A DNA stretch of 37,318 bases. Origin: an uncultured Clostridia bacterium. GTDB lineage: Bacteria; Bacillota; Clostridia; Oscillospirales; Ruminococcaceae. A program made the position numbers and the translations under genes. The notes under the pieces were generated by a model. It did not search any database. It worked only from the letters and a program-made list of their open reading frames with translations, and was not told the DNA's origin. Positions 30,227 to 37,318 of this stretch are shown piece after piece. Within the stretch, counting starts at the first letter, position 1. Every line of letters starts with the position of its first letter. The DNA is taken from the NCBI GenBank assembly GCA_946563605.1, contig CAMNVW010000003.1, forward strand, positions 1-37,318, in the 5' to 3' direction.

Positions 30227-31420
30227 TTACTCCACCATATGGCGAACATAGTCCACCGCACCGACATCCTTCCCGTTGCGGCGGTAGACTCTTGGCACAC
30301 GCTTTCCGATGACGCACATGACCTCATAGTGGATGGTATCGGTCATCTCTGCAATTTCCTCCATGGTAATACGCTTGCCGTCCTCTTCGCCAACAATGGT
30401 AATCTGCATTCCGTCGCTCAAATCTGGAATATCGGTGACGTCCAGCAAAAGCTGATCCATGCAGATTCTGCCGACGATATTCGCAAAATTTCCATTGACC
30501 AGCATTCTGCCATGATTCGACAAGCTGCGGTGATAGCCGTCGGCATAGCCAATCGGCACCGTTGCGATGCGCATATCATGGTCAGCGGTAAAGGTTCTGC
30601 CATAGCTGAGTTTTGCCCCTGCTTTTACTTCCTTGATCATCGAAATGACCGAGTGAAGCTGCATCGCCGGTTTTAAATCAATCTTTCCCTCACAGGCTTT
30701 ATCCGGCACCAGACCGTAAATCAAAATTCCCGCGCGCACCATATCCAGATGAAATTCAGGGTAATTGACGATGCCGCCGCTGTTGCAGCAATGGCGGAGC
30801 ATAAAGCGGATTCCCTGACGCTGCAAACGGTCGCAGACTTCCATAAAACACTCGTACTGCTGGCGGGTGTAGTCGATGGAGTCCTCGTTATATTCATCCG
30901 AACTGGAAAAATGGGTGAAGATGCCGTCACACCGCAGGTTTGGGAAATTGCAGACGCTCGCGATCTCTTCCACCGCCGTCTGCATATCCTGATCCGCCTC
31001 AAAACCGATGCGTCCCATGCCGGTATCCACTTTAATATGGCAGGCGACCGTCACACCGGCACGCTGCGCCTGCTGCTGAAGTTTTTTTGCGTATTCCAGA
31101 GAAAATACCGCCTGGGTAATATTGTACTCGCAGAGCTGTTTTGCCTTGTTCGGCGGCGTTGTGCCCAGAATCAGAATCGGATGGTAAATGCCCTGGTTGC
31201 GCAGCGACATAGCTTCGTTGAGGTTGGAAACGGCAAACCAGTTGACGCCCAGCCGCACCAACTCATCCGCTATATATTTATCGCCGTGTCCATAGGCGTC
31301 CGCCTTCACCACGCCCATAATCATACACCCAGGTTTTAACTTTTCTTTGATGGAACGGATGTTATAGTCGATGCAGTCCAAATCTACCACTGCCCAGCTG
31401 CGCCGAAGAAAATCAACCAT
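30227..31420 (-). CDS. alr: alanine racemase
   Basis: 397 residues, the usual length. VKADAYGHG carries the PLP lysine (K39); HIKVDTGMGRIGF, HFSSSDE and the second catalytic region YGRTFTADHDMRIATVPIGYADGY (quoted from two adjoining stretches) are family blocks, and VGRICMDQ follows. It interconverts L- and D-alanine for peptidoglycan; D-Ala is also a spore germination regulator in Bacillus. The middle motif reads HCCNSGGI instead of the more common H-x-A-N-S-A, a conservative variant. ATG 31420 has AGGAGG upstream. It is divergent from the spoVA operon. Confidence 0.95.
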   Translation of the reverse strand: MVDFLRRSWAVVDLDCIDYNIRSIKEKLKPGCMIMGVVKADAYGHGDKYIADELVRLGVNWFAVSNLNEAMSLRNQGIYHPILILGTTPPNKAKQLCEYNITQAVFSLEYAKKLQQQAQRAGVTVACHIKVDTGMGRIGFEADQDMQTAVEEIASVCNFPNLRCDGIFTHFSSSDEYNEDSIDYTRQQYECFMEVCDRLQRQGIRFMLRHCCNSGGIVNYPEFHLDMVRAGILIYGLVPDKACEGKIDLKPAMQLHSVISMIKEVKAGAKLSYGRTFTADHDMRIATVPIGYADGYHRSLSNHGRMLVNGNFANIVGRICMDQLLLDVTDIPDLSDGMQITIVGEEDGKRITMEEIAEMTDTIHYEVMCVIGKRVPRVYRRNGKDVGAVDYVRHMVE

Positions 31421-31617
31421 TGCTCTCTCCTCCTGTCATCATAATTTGTCTATCTGCATTGATTTTTGGTTTATCGTTTGAAATGAAATGTCTTCATTCA
31501 GAATACCACCAATTTGCCTGAATGTCACTGGGGTAAAGTCATAATTTTTTTATATCAATTGATACGTTCACGAAAGTTTTTTAGGAAATGCTGACCTTGA
31601 CTTCCAGACATTTCTAT

Positions 31618-31647
31618 CAATGAAAAGAAATTGACAGGCACATACTA
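31618..31647 (+). promoter_or_regulatory. probable sigma-G (forespore) promoter of the spoVA operon
   Basis: CATACTA at 31641-31647 fits the sigma-G -10 consensus (CATWHTA) exactly. CAATG at 31618-31622, 18 bp upstream, matches the -35 GHATR at four of five bases. A TTGACA at 31631-31636 could also serve sigma-A, but its spacing to TATACA is only 15. The rest of 31421-31617 shows a small palindrome TATCAATTGATA near 31554 and nothing else I can name. Confidence 0.6.
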
Positions 31648-31745
31648 TCACTATACACGAATTTCAAAAAAGATACAATCAAATTTTATCAGCCTGAATG
31701 TAAGGCTCCGGCAGCTTTTTACTGCCCCGAAAGGAGAAAAAACAG

Positions 31746-32174
31746 ATGACAAAACAGGAATACGCTTTGTGGGCTCAGCAGGAAAGCCCCAAATCAAAAG
31801 GCCTTGGCGATATTTTGAGAGCATTTTTGTTCGGCGGTCTTATCTGCGTAATCGGACAGCTTCTTATCTTTTTCTTTGAAAACCGCGGCGCAGGCGAAAT
31901 GGCGCCGGTTTTCGCCTCAGCCTGCCTTGTAGTCCTCTCCGCCATACTGACCGGAATCAACATCTATGACAACATCGCAAAATATGCCGGCGCAGGTACG
32001 CTTGTTCCCATCACCGGATTCGCAAACTCAATGGTCAGCGCCGCGATGGAATTTAAGACGGAAGGCTTCATCTTAGGTTTAGGTGCCAAAATGTTTATCA
32101 TCGCAGGTCCCGTTATTGTCTATGGCGTCAGTGCCTCGGTCATTTACGGCATCATCTTATTTTTGCTGGGTTAA
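31746..32174 (+). CDS. spoVAC: stage V sporulation protein AC
   Basis: 142 residues, four membrane segments. The SpoVAC/SpoVAE core is present: FLFGGLICVIGQLLIF, GAGTLVPITGFANSMVSAAMEF and EGFILGLGAKMFIIAGPVIVYG. In forming spores the SpoVA proteins move dipicolinate into the forespore and release it in germination; AC is the mechanosensitive-channel-like inner-membrane part. ATG 31746 has AAAGGAG upstream. First gene of spoVAC-spoVAD-spoVAE, the short clostridial form of the operon. Confidence 0.95.
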   Translation: MTKQEYALWAQQESPKSKGLGDILRAFLFGGLICVIGQLLIFFFENRGAGEMAPVFASACLVVLSAILTGINIYDNIAKYAGAGTLVPITGFANSMVSAAMEFKTEGFILGLGAKMFIIAGPVIVYGVSASVIYGIILFLLG

Positions 32175-32187
32175 GGAGGAAGTACGT

Positions 32188-33219
32188 ATGCCTAAAAAAA
32201 TTGGAAGCAAAACACTTTTGCTAACCTCCTCGCCCTCCATCATCGGATATGCCGCGGTGGGTGCAAAGAAGGAAAAGCAGGGTCCTCTTGCCGATTATTT
32301 TGACTATCTTTCGGAGGATTCCTCCTTTGGCGAAAAGACGTGGGAAAAAGCAGAAACGCTGATGCAGAAAAAAGCTATTGAGCTCGCGCTCCAAAAGTGC
32401 AGCGTCCAGAAAACAGATGTTGATTTTCTGTTCGCCGGAGACCTGCTCAACCAGTGCATCGGTTCAGCTTATGCGTCGCGTGATATGGCGATGCCATTTT
32501 TCGGCTTATATGGCGCCTGCTCCACCATGTCCGAAAGCCTGTGCCTTGCAGCGATGTTTGTGGACGGTCAGCTCGCAAACCGCTGTGTCGCAGCGACCTC
32601 CTCGCACTTTTGCTCGGCGGAGCGGCAGTTCCGCTTTCCGCTTGAATATGGCGGTCAGCGAACCCCGACCTCCCAGTGGACCGTCACCGGTTCGGGCGCG
32701 TGCGTCGTTGCACCGTCTAAACAGGCGCCTTACCTGCGCGCTGTCACAGTCGGCACCGTGGCTGACCTTGGCATTACCGACATCAACAACATGGGTGCGG
32801 CAATGGCTCCTGCCGCCGCACAGACGCTGTGCCAGTTTTTCTCCGACACCTCCACCCGACCGGAGGATTACGACCTTATTTTAACAGGTGACCTTGGCTT
32901 TGTCGGCAGCAGACTGCTGGAGCGAATGATGCAGGCGGAAGGCTACCCGATGGCAAAACTGCACAACGACTGCGGCTTGATGATCTACGACCGCGTAAAG
33001 CAGGACGTTCACGCCGGCGGCTCCGGCTGCGGCTGTGCAGCTTCGGTGCTGTGTTCGTTCATTCTGCCACAGATTGCCTGCCAGCGGCTCAAAAACGTGC
33101 TGTTCATGGCAACCGGTGCGCTGATGAGCCCGACCAGCAACCAGCAGGGCGAAAGTATCCCAGGAATTGCACATCTGCTGCATATCTCTGCTTTCCCAAA
33201 TGAAAAGGAGGCAAAATAA
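32188..33219 (+). CDS. spoVAD: stage V sporulation protein AD
   Basis: 343 residues from ATG 32188, preceded by AAGGAGG; upstream frame runs into spoVAC and is not used. The thiolase-like fold of SpoVAD is visible: PSIIGYAAVGAKKE, GDLLNQCIGSAYASRD, YGACSTMSESLCLAA, TSSHFCSAERQFRFPLEYGGQR and a C-terminal GGSGCGCAASV. SpoVAD binds dipicolinic acid and is a soluble partner of the SpoVA channel. 13 nt after spoVAC. Confidence 0.95.
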   Translation: MPKKIGSKTLLLTSSPSIIGYAAVGAKKEKQGPLADYFDYLSEDSSFGEKTWEKAETLMQKKAIELALQKCSVQKTDVDFLFAGDLLNQCIGSAYASRDMAMPFFGLYGACSTMSESLCLAAMFVDGQLANRCVAATSSHFCSAERQFRFPLEYGGQRTPTSQWTVTGSGACVVAPSKQAPYLRAVTVGTVADLGITDINNMGAAMAPAAAQTLCQFFSDTSTRPEDYDLILTGDLGFVGSRLLERMMQAEGYPMAKLHNDCGLMIYDRVKQDVHAGGSGCGCAASVLCSFILPQIACQRLKNVLFMATGALMSPTSNQQGESIPGIAHLLHISAFPNEKEAK

Positions 33220-33221
33220 AA

Positions 33222-33587
33222 ATGGATTTTATGATGCTTTTGAAAGCCTTCATCGTTGGGGGCATCATCTGTGCCATCGGTCAGGTTTTCATTGATTATA
33301 CCAAGCTCACACCTGCGCGCATCCTTGTCGGATTTGTCGTTTTAGGCGTTATCCTCGGCGCGCTGGGATGGTACCAGCCGCTGATTGACTTTGCCGGAGC
33401 TGGTGCGACGGTTCCGCTGACAGGATTTGGCGCAACGCTTGCTAAAGGAGTGCGCGAAGCGGTTGCCACCGATGGATTTTTCGGTGCATTTACCGGCGGA
33501 CTGACCGCTACTGCCGGCGGTATCACCGTTGCCATTGTTGCCGCATTGATCGCCGGATTCTTCTGCAACTCTGATGAAAAGAGTTAA
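33222..33587 (+). CDS. spoVAE: stage V sporulation protein AE
   Basis: 121 residues with three or four membrane segments, homologous to SpoVAC: LKAFIVGGIICAIGQVFID, GAGATVPLTGFGATLAKGV and EAVATDGFFGAFTGGLTATAGG. Together with SpoVAC it forms the inner-membrane part of the dipicolinate channel. ATG 33222, AAAGGAGG upstream, 2 nt after the spoVAD stop, so translation is coupled. Confidence 0.95.
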   Translation: MDFMMLLKAFIVGGIICAIGQVFIDYTKLTPARILVGFVVLGVILGALGWYQPLIDFAGAGATVPLTGFGATLAKGVREAVATDGFFGAFTGGLTATAGGITVAIVAALIAGFFCNSDEKS

Positions 33588-33600
33588 GCTATCTGAAAGC

Positions 33601-33646
33601 AAAGCCGGCAGATGATTTGTGAACACAAATCATCTGCCGGCTTTTT
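33601..33646. terminator. intrinsic terminator of the spoVA operon
   Basis: A very long perfect stem (33601-33621/33624-33644, 21 bp) followed by TT and A/T. Convergent MATE gene ends 25 bp further on; it may use the same hairpin. Confidence 0.9.
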
Positions 33647-33668
33647 ATACTGCAATCCCTGTGGCAAA

Positions 33669-35039
33669 TTAAAACGCCTGTTTATTTTCCCGAAACAGCT
33701 TTCTTGTTACCAGCAGGAAAACGATTGCCGTCGTGACCGACGCGATAATATCCGCTACGGGTTCTGCTGCCAAAATACCGTTAAATCCGAATACCAGCGG
33801 CAGGATCAGCGCCAGCGGAATCAGCAGGAACACCTTGCGGAGCAGCGCCAAAACCATCGATGTTTTTGCCTGTCCCAACGCCACAAAGGTCTGCTGGCAG
33901 CTGTACTGTATCCCCAGCAGGAACACGCCCAGCATAAAGATCCGCAGGTAACCTGGCGCCACTTCCAACAGCGCCGCATCAGAGGAAAACAGCGTGATAA
34001 AGGCGCGCGGAAATAACATGGTCAACACCCAGACAACGGTGGTGTAAATCATCGCGGTTCGCACAAGCAATGAAAAGGCTTTTTTTACGCGGTCGAGTTT
34101 GCGAGCACCGTAGTTATAGCTGACAATCGGCTGTGCGCCCTGCGTCAATCCAACCAGCGGCAGCACAAAAAACTGCATACAAGAAAGCAGGATACTCATG
34201 ATGCTGATGAGCAAATCCACCTGCTCTCCGCCGTAATGCTTAATCTGCGCATTAAAAGTCAGCTGCACCAGACTTTCGGTGGACTGCATAATAAACGGTG
34301 CAACACCCAACGCCATCGTCGGCAGTAAAATTGCCGGATGAATCCTGAGATTCTTTCTTCGAATCTTCAAAAGTGTTTTTCTGCCAAGCAAAAACCAGAA
34401 CACCCAAACCGCCGAAATCGTCTGGGAAATAACCGTTGCAACAGCTGCGCCGCGCACTCCCAGACCCAATCCATAAATCAAAATAGGATCCAGAAGGATA
34501 TTGCTGACCGCACCGATGATGACAGTCAGCATACTAATCGTTGCAAAGCCCTGCGCACTGATAAACGGATTCAGTCCCAACGCCAGCTGCACCGAAAGCG
34601 TACCCATAAGATAGATGGTAAAATACTGCTGCGCCAGCGGCAGGGAATTTTCTGTCGCGCCAAACCATGTCAGCAGCGTCGCGTTGGTGAGCAAAAAAAG
34701 CGCCGTCAACACAATCGACATTAGGATCAGTGCGGAAAAGCAGTTGCCCAGTATCTTTTCCGCCTCATCTTTTCTCCCTGCGCCCAGCGCGATTGCCGCG
34801 CGCGGCGCACCGCCCATTCCAATCAGCGCAGAAAAGGCGGAGATAATCATAATCAGCGGAAACGAAACGCCCAGCGCCGCCAATGCAAGCGAACCTACTT
34901 CCGGCAAATGCCCGATATAGATGCGGTCCACAATGTTATACAGCGCATTGATGACCTGCGCAGTGATTGCCGGCAGCGACATCTTCACCAGCAGCTTTCC
35001 GATCGGCTGCGTTCCCAGCTTATTTTCTTTTTCCTCCAT
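33669..35039 (-). CDS. MATE family efflux transporter
   Basis: 456 residues from ATG 35039 (AAAGGAG upstream; another in-frame start at 35057 lacks it). About 12 membrane segments; N-terminal MSLPAITAQVINALYNIVDRIYIGHLP and the central LGVAPFIMQSTESLVQLTFN belong to the MATE family (DinF/NorM-like multidrug exporters). The halves are internally related, as in the family. Substrate unknown. The upstream region 35040-35207 shows a GGGGAAAA/TTTTCCCC hairpin near the start and no convincing promoter. Confidence 0.93.
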   Translation of the reverse strand: MEEKENKLGTQPIGKLLVKMSLPAITAQVINALYNIVDRIYIGHLPEVGSLALAALGVSFPLIMIISAFSALIGMGGAPRAAIALGAGRKDEAEKILGNCFSALILMSIVLTALFLLTNATLLTWFGATENSLPLAQQYFTIYLMGTLSVQLALGLNPFISAQGFATISMLTVIIGAVSNILLDPILIYGLGLGVRGAAVATVISQTISAVWVFWFLLGRKTLLKIRRKNLRIHPAILLPTMALGVAPFIMQSTESLVQLTFNAQIKHYGGEQVDLLISIMSILLSCMQFFVLPLVGLTQGAQPIVSYNYGARKLDRVKKAFSLLVRTAMIYTTVVWVLTMLFPRAFITLFSSDAALLEVAPGYLRIFMLGVFLLGIQYSCQQTFVALGQAKTSMVLALLRKVFLLIPLALILPLVFGFNGILAAEPVADIIASVTTAIVFLLVTRKLFRENKQAF

Positions 35040-35158
35040 CACACAAACTCCTTTCAAGGGGAAAAGTTTTCCCCGAAAAAATTTCTCTCTGGGAAAATCT
35101 ATTGCTTATTATGGAACCATTTTCCTTTTTCTACACGACTGCAAAAAGATTTTCCCAT

Positions 35159-35201
35159 CAGCCCGATTCCTGACTGCTGAGGAGAGGCAGAAGTCGGGCT
35201 G
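35159..35201 (-). terminator. possible weak terminator of the Nudix gene
   Basis: CAGCCCGA (35159-35166) pairs with TCGGGCTG (35194-35201) around a 27-nt loop that can form a small inner stem. There is no tight T-run on the minus strand, so the call is weak. Confidence 0.35.
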
Positions 35202-35207
35202 AAAACA

Positions 35208-35762
35208 TTACTGTTCGTTGGATGTGTTTTGTTGGCGCTGCGCATATAATTTGAGAATACCAATCTGTGTCTTGGCATCCTCGATTTCCCCCTGCATCAC
35301 CATCTGCACCGCCTGTGCAAACGGAACACGCAAAACGGTGAGAAATTCCCCCTCGTCCAAATGCTGGTGTGCCTGATGCAGACCGGACGCGCTGTAAATA
35401 TGAATGATCTCGGTACAGTAGGCAGGCGTCGGATACAGTTCACCCAATTTTTCAAAGCGGTCGGCTGTACAGCCGCACTCCTCCTCCAGTTCGCGGATAC
35501 CGCACGTGCGAGGGTCTTCACCCAATTCAATTTTGCCGGCAGGCAGCTCGATGATCTCCTTGCTGTAAGGATAGCGGAACTGCTTCACCAGCAAAATATT
35601 GTCCATTTCATCGATTGCTGCGACGCAGACGCCGCCGTGATGAACCACCAGTTCGCGGGTCGTTGGATGCCCGTTTTCAAGTTCCACCTTATCCTCTCTG
35701 ACCTCAATGATCCTTCCCTGAAAGATCGTCTTTGTTGCGGTCATTTTTTCTGTATGCGTCAT
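35208..35762 (-). CDS. Nudix hydrolase, ADP-ribose pyrophosphatase-like
   Basis: 184 residues from ATG 35762 (AAGGAG upstream). The Nudix box is complete: AGKIELGEDPRTCGIRELEEECGC, with the G-x5-E-x7-RE-x2-EE-x-G pattern; VKQFRYPYSKEIIELPAG before it and GLHQAHQHLDEGEFL after it are typical of the NudF/ADP-ribose pyrophosphatase group. It hydrolyses ADP-ribose or related nucleoside diphosphate derivatives. Alternative ATG starts at 35744 and 35789 are less well supported. The palindromes at 35788-35849 lie immediately upstream. Confidence 0.92.
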   Translation of the reverse strand: MTHTEKMTATKTIFQGRIIEVREDKVELENGHPTTRELVVHHGGVCVAAIDEMDNILLVKQFRYPYSKEIIELPAGKIELGEDPRTCGIRELEEECGCTADRFEKLGELYPTPAYCTEIIHIYSASGLHQAHQHLDEGEFLTVLRVPFAQAVQMVMQGEIEDAKTQIGILKLYAQRQQNTSNEQ

Positions 35763-35787
35763 GTTTGTCACACTCCTTGGATATAAC

Positions 35788-35821
35788 AAAATCCACAGAC
35801 CCGATAGAGTCTGTGGATTTT
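35788..35821. terminator. hairpin between rpsT and the Nudix gene
   Basis: AAAATCCACAGAC (35788-35800) pairs perfectly with 35809-35821. On the minus strand four T follow. It can end rpsT or act as a leader hairpin of the Nudix gene. Confidence 0.65.
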
Positions 35822-35823
35822 AC

Positions 35824-35849
35824 AATAAAATTATCCGGATAATTTTATT
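35824..35849. promoter_or_regulatory. 26-bp perfect palindrome
   Basis: AATAAAATTATCC directly joined to its complement, no loop. It is next to the rpsT stop. On the minus strand TTGAAG followed after 17 bp by GATAAT falls in it, so it may be the operator or promoter region of the Nudix gene. Confidence 0.55.
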
Positions 35850-35883
35850 TTGCTTCAAAGCGAATCCTGTTCACACCGCAAAA

Positions 35884-36135
35884 CTATTTTGCAAGAGCAG
35901 CGAGAGTGGATTTCTTTCTGGCAGCGCAATTTTTGTGGATAATTCCCTTTGCACAAGCCTGGTCGATCTTTTTAACAGCAGCTTTTACGAGAACGTCTTT
36001 GTTATCAGCGTTTTCTGCAATAGCAGCGTTAGCCTGTTTGAGAACAGTTTTCAGGTTTGTTCTGCAAGCTTTGTTGCGAGCTGCACGTTTTTCCTGAACC
36101 AGGATTCTCTTCTTAGCAGATTTAATATTTGCCAT
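35884..36135 (-). CDS. rpsT: 30S ribosomal protein S20
   Basis: 83 residues from ATG 36135 (AGGAGG upstream). MANIKSAKKRILVQEKRAARN and the C-terminal HKNCAARKKSTLAALA are S20; the protein binds 16S rRNA early in small-subunit assembly. Slightly short at the C terminus but complete. Next to gpr in the divergent arrangement also found in Bacillus. Confidence 0.98.
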   Translation of the reverse strand: MANIKSAKKRILVQEKRAARNKACRTNLKTVLKQANAAIAENADNKDVLVKAAVKKIDQACAKGIIHKNCAARKKSTLAALAK

Positions 36136-36172
36136 TCTAAACACCTCCTATTCCATCTTGACAGTACACTCA

Positions 36173-36201
36173 ATTTTATCATCCTTTTTCCAAAAAATCA
36201 A
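36173..36201 (-). promoter_or_regulatory. promoter of rpsT
   Basis: On the minus strand TTGATT (36201-36196), 17-bp spacer, TAAAAT (36178-36173). Confidence 0.75.
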
Positions 36202-36365
36202 CTCCTTTCAAAATTATTTGTGAGGTTTGCCAATTTACAAGACCATAAAGTCCAAATATTCAGCGACTATCCTAGCATTTTTGGTTATTTTCACGCACGT
36301 TTGTATAAAAAATATCCTCCCGTCAAAGATACTTTGCATACAAAGAAGCTGAAAGGAGCCATCTT

Positions 36366-37265
36366 ATGCCGGATCATTTTTCCTATAAACCTTCCTTTTT
36401 TCCGCGTTCCGACCTTGCGCTTGAACTTGCCGCACCTTTAATCGAAAGCAAACAGCTTCCCGAAGGGTTATCTGTCCGCCGCCAAAATTACGGCTGTGTG
36501 GAGATCACCTGCGTGACCATCAGCACACATCAGGCTGCCCAACGCTTAGGAAAACCCTGTGGAAAATACCTGACCATTGAAACACCGCCGCTGTGGAACA
36601 GCCTGCTTGATCCGCAGCAGGAAATCAACGCTGCCGCCGACTGTATCCGCAAGCTGCTGCCCTCGGATGGCAGTATTCTGGTCGTGGGGCTCGGCAACAA
36701 TCAAATCACGCCCGACGCACTCGGTCCGCAGGTGGTCGACCGCATCCTCGCGACCCGACACCTCACCGGCGACCTCGCCCGCAAAACAGGCTTAGACGCC
36801 TTGCGCAAGACCTCCGCCATCTCCCCTGGCGTGATGGGACAAACCGGCATCGAAACGGGTGAAATCGTCCGTGCGCTGGTCAATTTTATCCAGCCTGCCG
36901 CCGTCATCGCCATCGACGCGCTTGCCGCACAGGAGTATAGCCGTTTGGGGCGCACCATCCAAATTTCGGACAGCGGCATTTCGCCAGGCTCCGGCGTTCA
37001 GAACAGCCGCAAAGAATTAAGCGTGAAAACGCTTGGCATCCCTGTTATTTCCATCGGCGTCCCCACTGTGATTGACGGCGCGACCCTCACCGCCGCCTTT
37101 TCCAATGTTCCGAAAGAAAAGCTCTCTGCCGCCGCTTCTGCAATGGTTACGCCGCGAGAGGTTGACCGCATGATTGGTCACGCCGCAAAATTTATTTCCC
37201 TTGCCGTCAATAAATCGCTCTACCCCGACCTTTCGCTTGAGGAAATCTCTTTTTTGTGCGCGTAG
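36366..37265 (+). CDS. gpr: germination protease GPR
   Basis: 299 residues from ATG 36366 (GAAAGGAG upstream). GPR cleaves the small acid-soluble proteins of spores at germination. Family blocks: FFPRSDLALE near the N terminus (the autoprocessing region), VGLGNNQITPDALGPQVVDRI, SAISPGVMGQTGIET, AVIAIDALAAQEYSRLGRTIQI and SGISPGSGVQNSRKEL, VPTVIDGAT. It is shorter than the 340-370-residue Bacillus enzyme, mainly in the prosequence and C terminus. Sigma-G-like CATACAA at 36337-36343 (one mismatch) is upstream but without a good -35. In Bacillus spoIIP follows; here the window ends in a repeat before that could be seen. Confidence 0.95.
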   Translation: MPDHFSYKPSFFPRSDLALELAAPLIESKQLPEGLSVRRQNYGCVEITCVTISTHQAAQRLGKPCGKYLTIETPPLWNSLLDPQQEINAAADCIRKLLPSDGSILVVGLGNNQITPDALGPQVVDRILATRHLTGDLARKTGLDALRKTSAISPGVMGQTGIETGEIVRALVNFIQPAAVIAIDALAAQEYSRLGRTIQISDSGISPGSGVQNSRKELSVKTLGIPVISIGVPTVIDGATLTAAFSNVPKEKLSAAASAMVTPREVDRMIGHAAKFISLAVNKSLYPDLSLEEISFLCA

Positions 37266-37292
37266 GGTTTGTTAGCTTTCCATTTTTATGAT

Positions 37293-37318
37293 AAAAGTTT
37301 TCGCCAGCCTTTTTCAAA
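37293..37318 (+). repeat. start of a further repeat element (truncated by the window)
   Basis: AAAAGTTTTCGCCAGCCTTT identical to the left end of elements A and B, 27 bp after the gpr stop. The rest lies outside. Confidence 0.8.

Overview
The window comes from a spore-forming, anaerobic low-to-mid-GC Firmicute, most likely a clostridial gut bacterium of the Ruminococcaceae/Oscillospiraceae type. This rests on spoVAC-spoVAD-spoVAE, a gpr germination protease next to rpsT, clostridial-type consensus promoters, Rex-like operators in front of an iron alcohol dehydrogenase, and a high density of hairpin-rich intergenic repeats. The family assignment is inference; no rRNA is present.

Layout. 1-2.8 kb: tandem hairpins, an initiator tRNA-Met, a MATE exporter and a DUF1847 protein. 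2.9-4.8 kb: an AGCS-type Na+/amino-acid symporter overlapping a DUF4830 membrane protein. 4.8-7.4 kb: the most unusual part. A palindrome array is followed by an HTH regulator with a TPR-like C-terminal region, a convergent secreted 72-residue peptide whose stop codon overlaps the regulator's, and a divergent two-gene operon of secreted His/Cys proteins. The two divergent promoters lie symmetrically in the arms of one 46-bp palindrome. 7.4-9.5 kb: a reverse operon rsuA-type pseudouridine synthase / 3-methyladenine glycosylase / SLOG protein. 9.6-14.9 kb: a small HTH repressor with its operator, clpB with an upstream ribbon-helix-helix gene, and a DUF819 membrane protein. 15-16.7 kb: a repeat with a cloverleaf-forming core, a GNAT enzyme, and a divergent HTH repressor / small Cys-rich protein pair, the latter frameshifted by a 16-bp tandem duplication. 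16.7-26 kb: typA, a pyridoxamine kinase, a lipoprotein, a coiled-coil protein, a PH-like protein, an FmdE-like protein, a LarE-like sulfurtransferase bracketed by inverted ~215-bp repeats, and an M3 peptidase lipoprotein. 26-31.4 kb: a small membrane protein, a YgjP-type metalloprotease, a GNAT protein, the iron alcohol dehydrogenase, a DUF2726 protein and alanine racemase. 31.6-37.3 kb: the spoVA operon, a second MATE exporter, a Nudix hydrolase, rpsT and gpr. The window ends inside another repeat copy.

Most genes are short transcription units closed by strong, often bidirectional, intrinsic terminators. Long gaps (14.96-15.37, 19.69-19.95, 22.26-22.77, 23.60-24.17 kb) hold mosaic palindromic repeats and no convincing genes. 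The best candidate for an undescribed system is the peptide/regulator/secreted-protein cluster at 5.0-7.4 kb, which resembles RRNPP-type signalling (PlcR-PapR, Rgg-SHP) in layout but with components I do not recognise.
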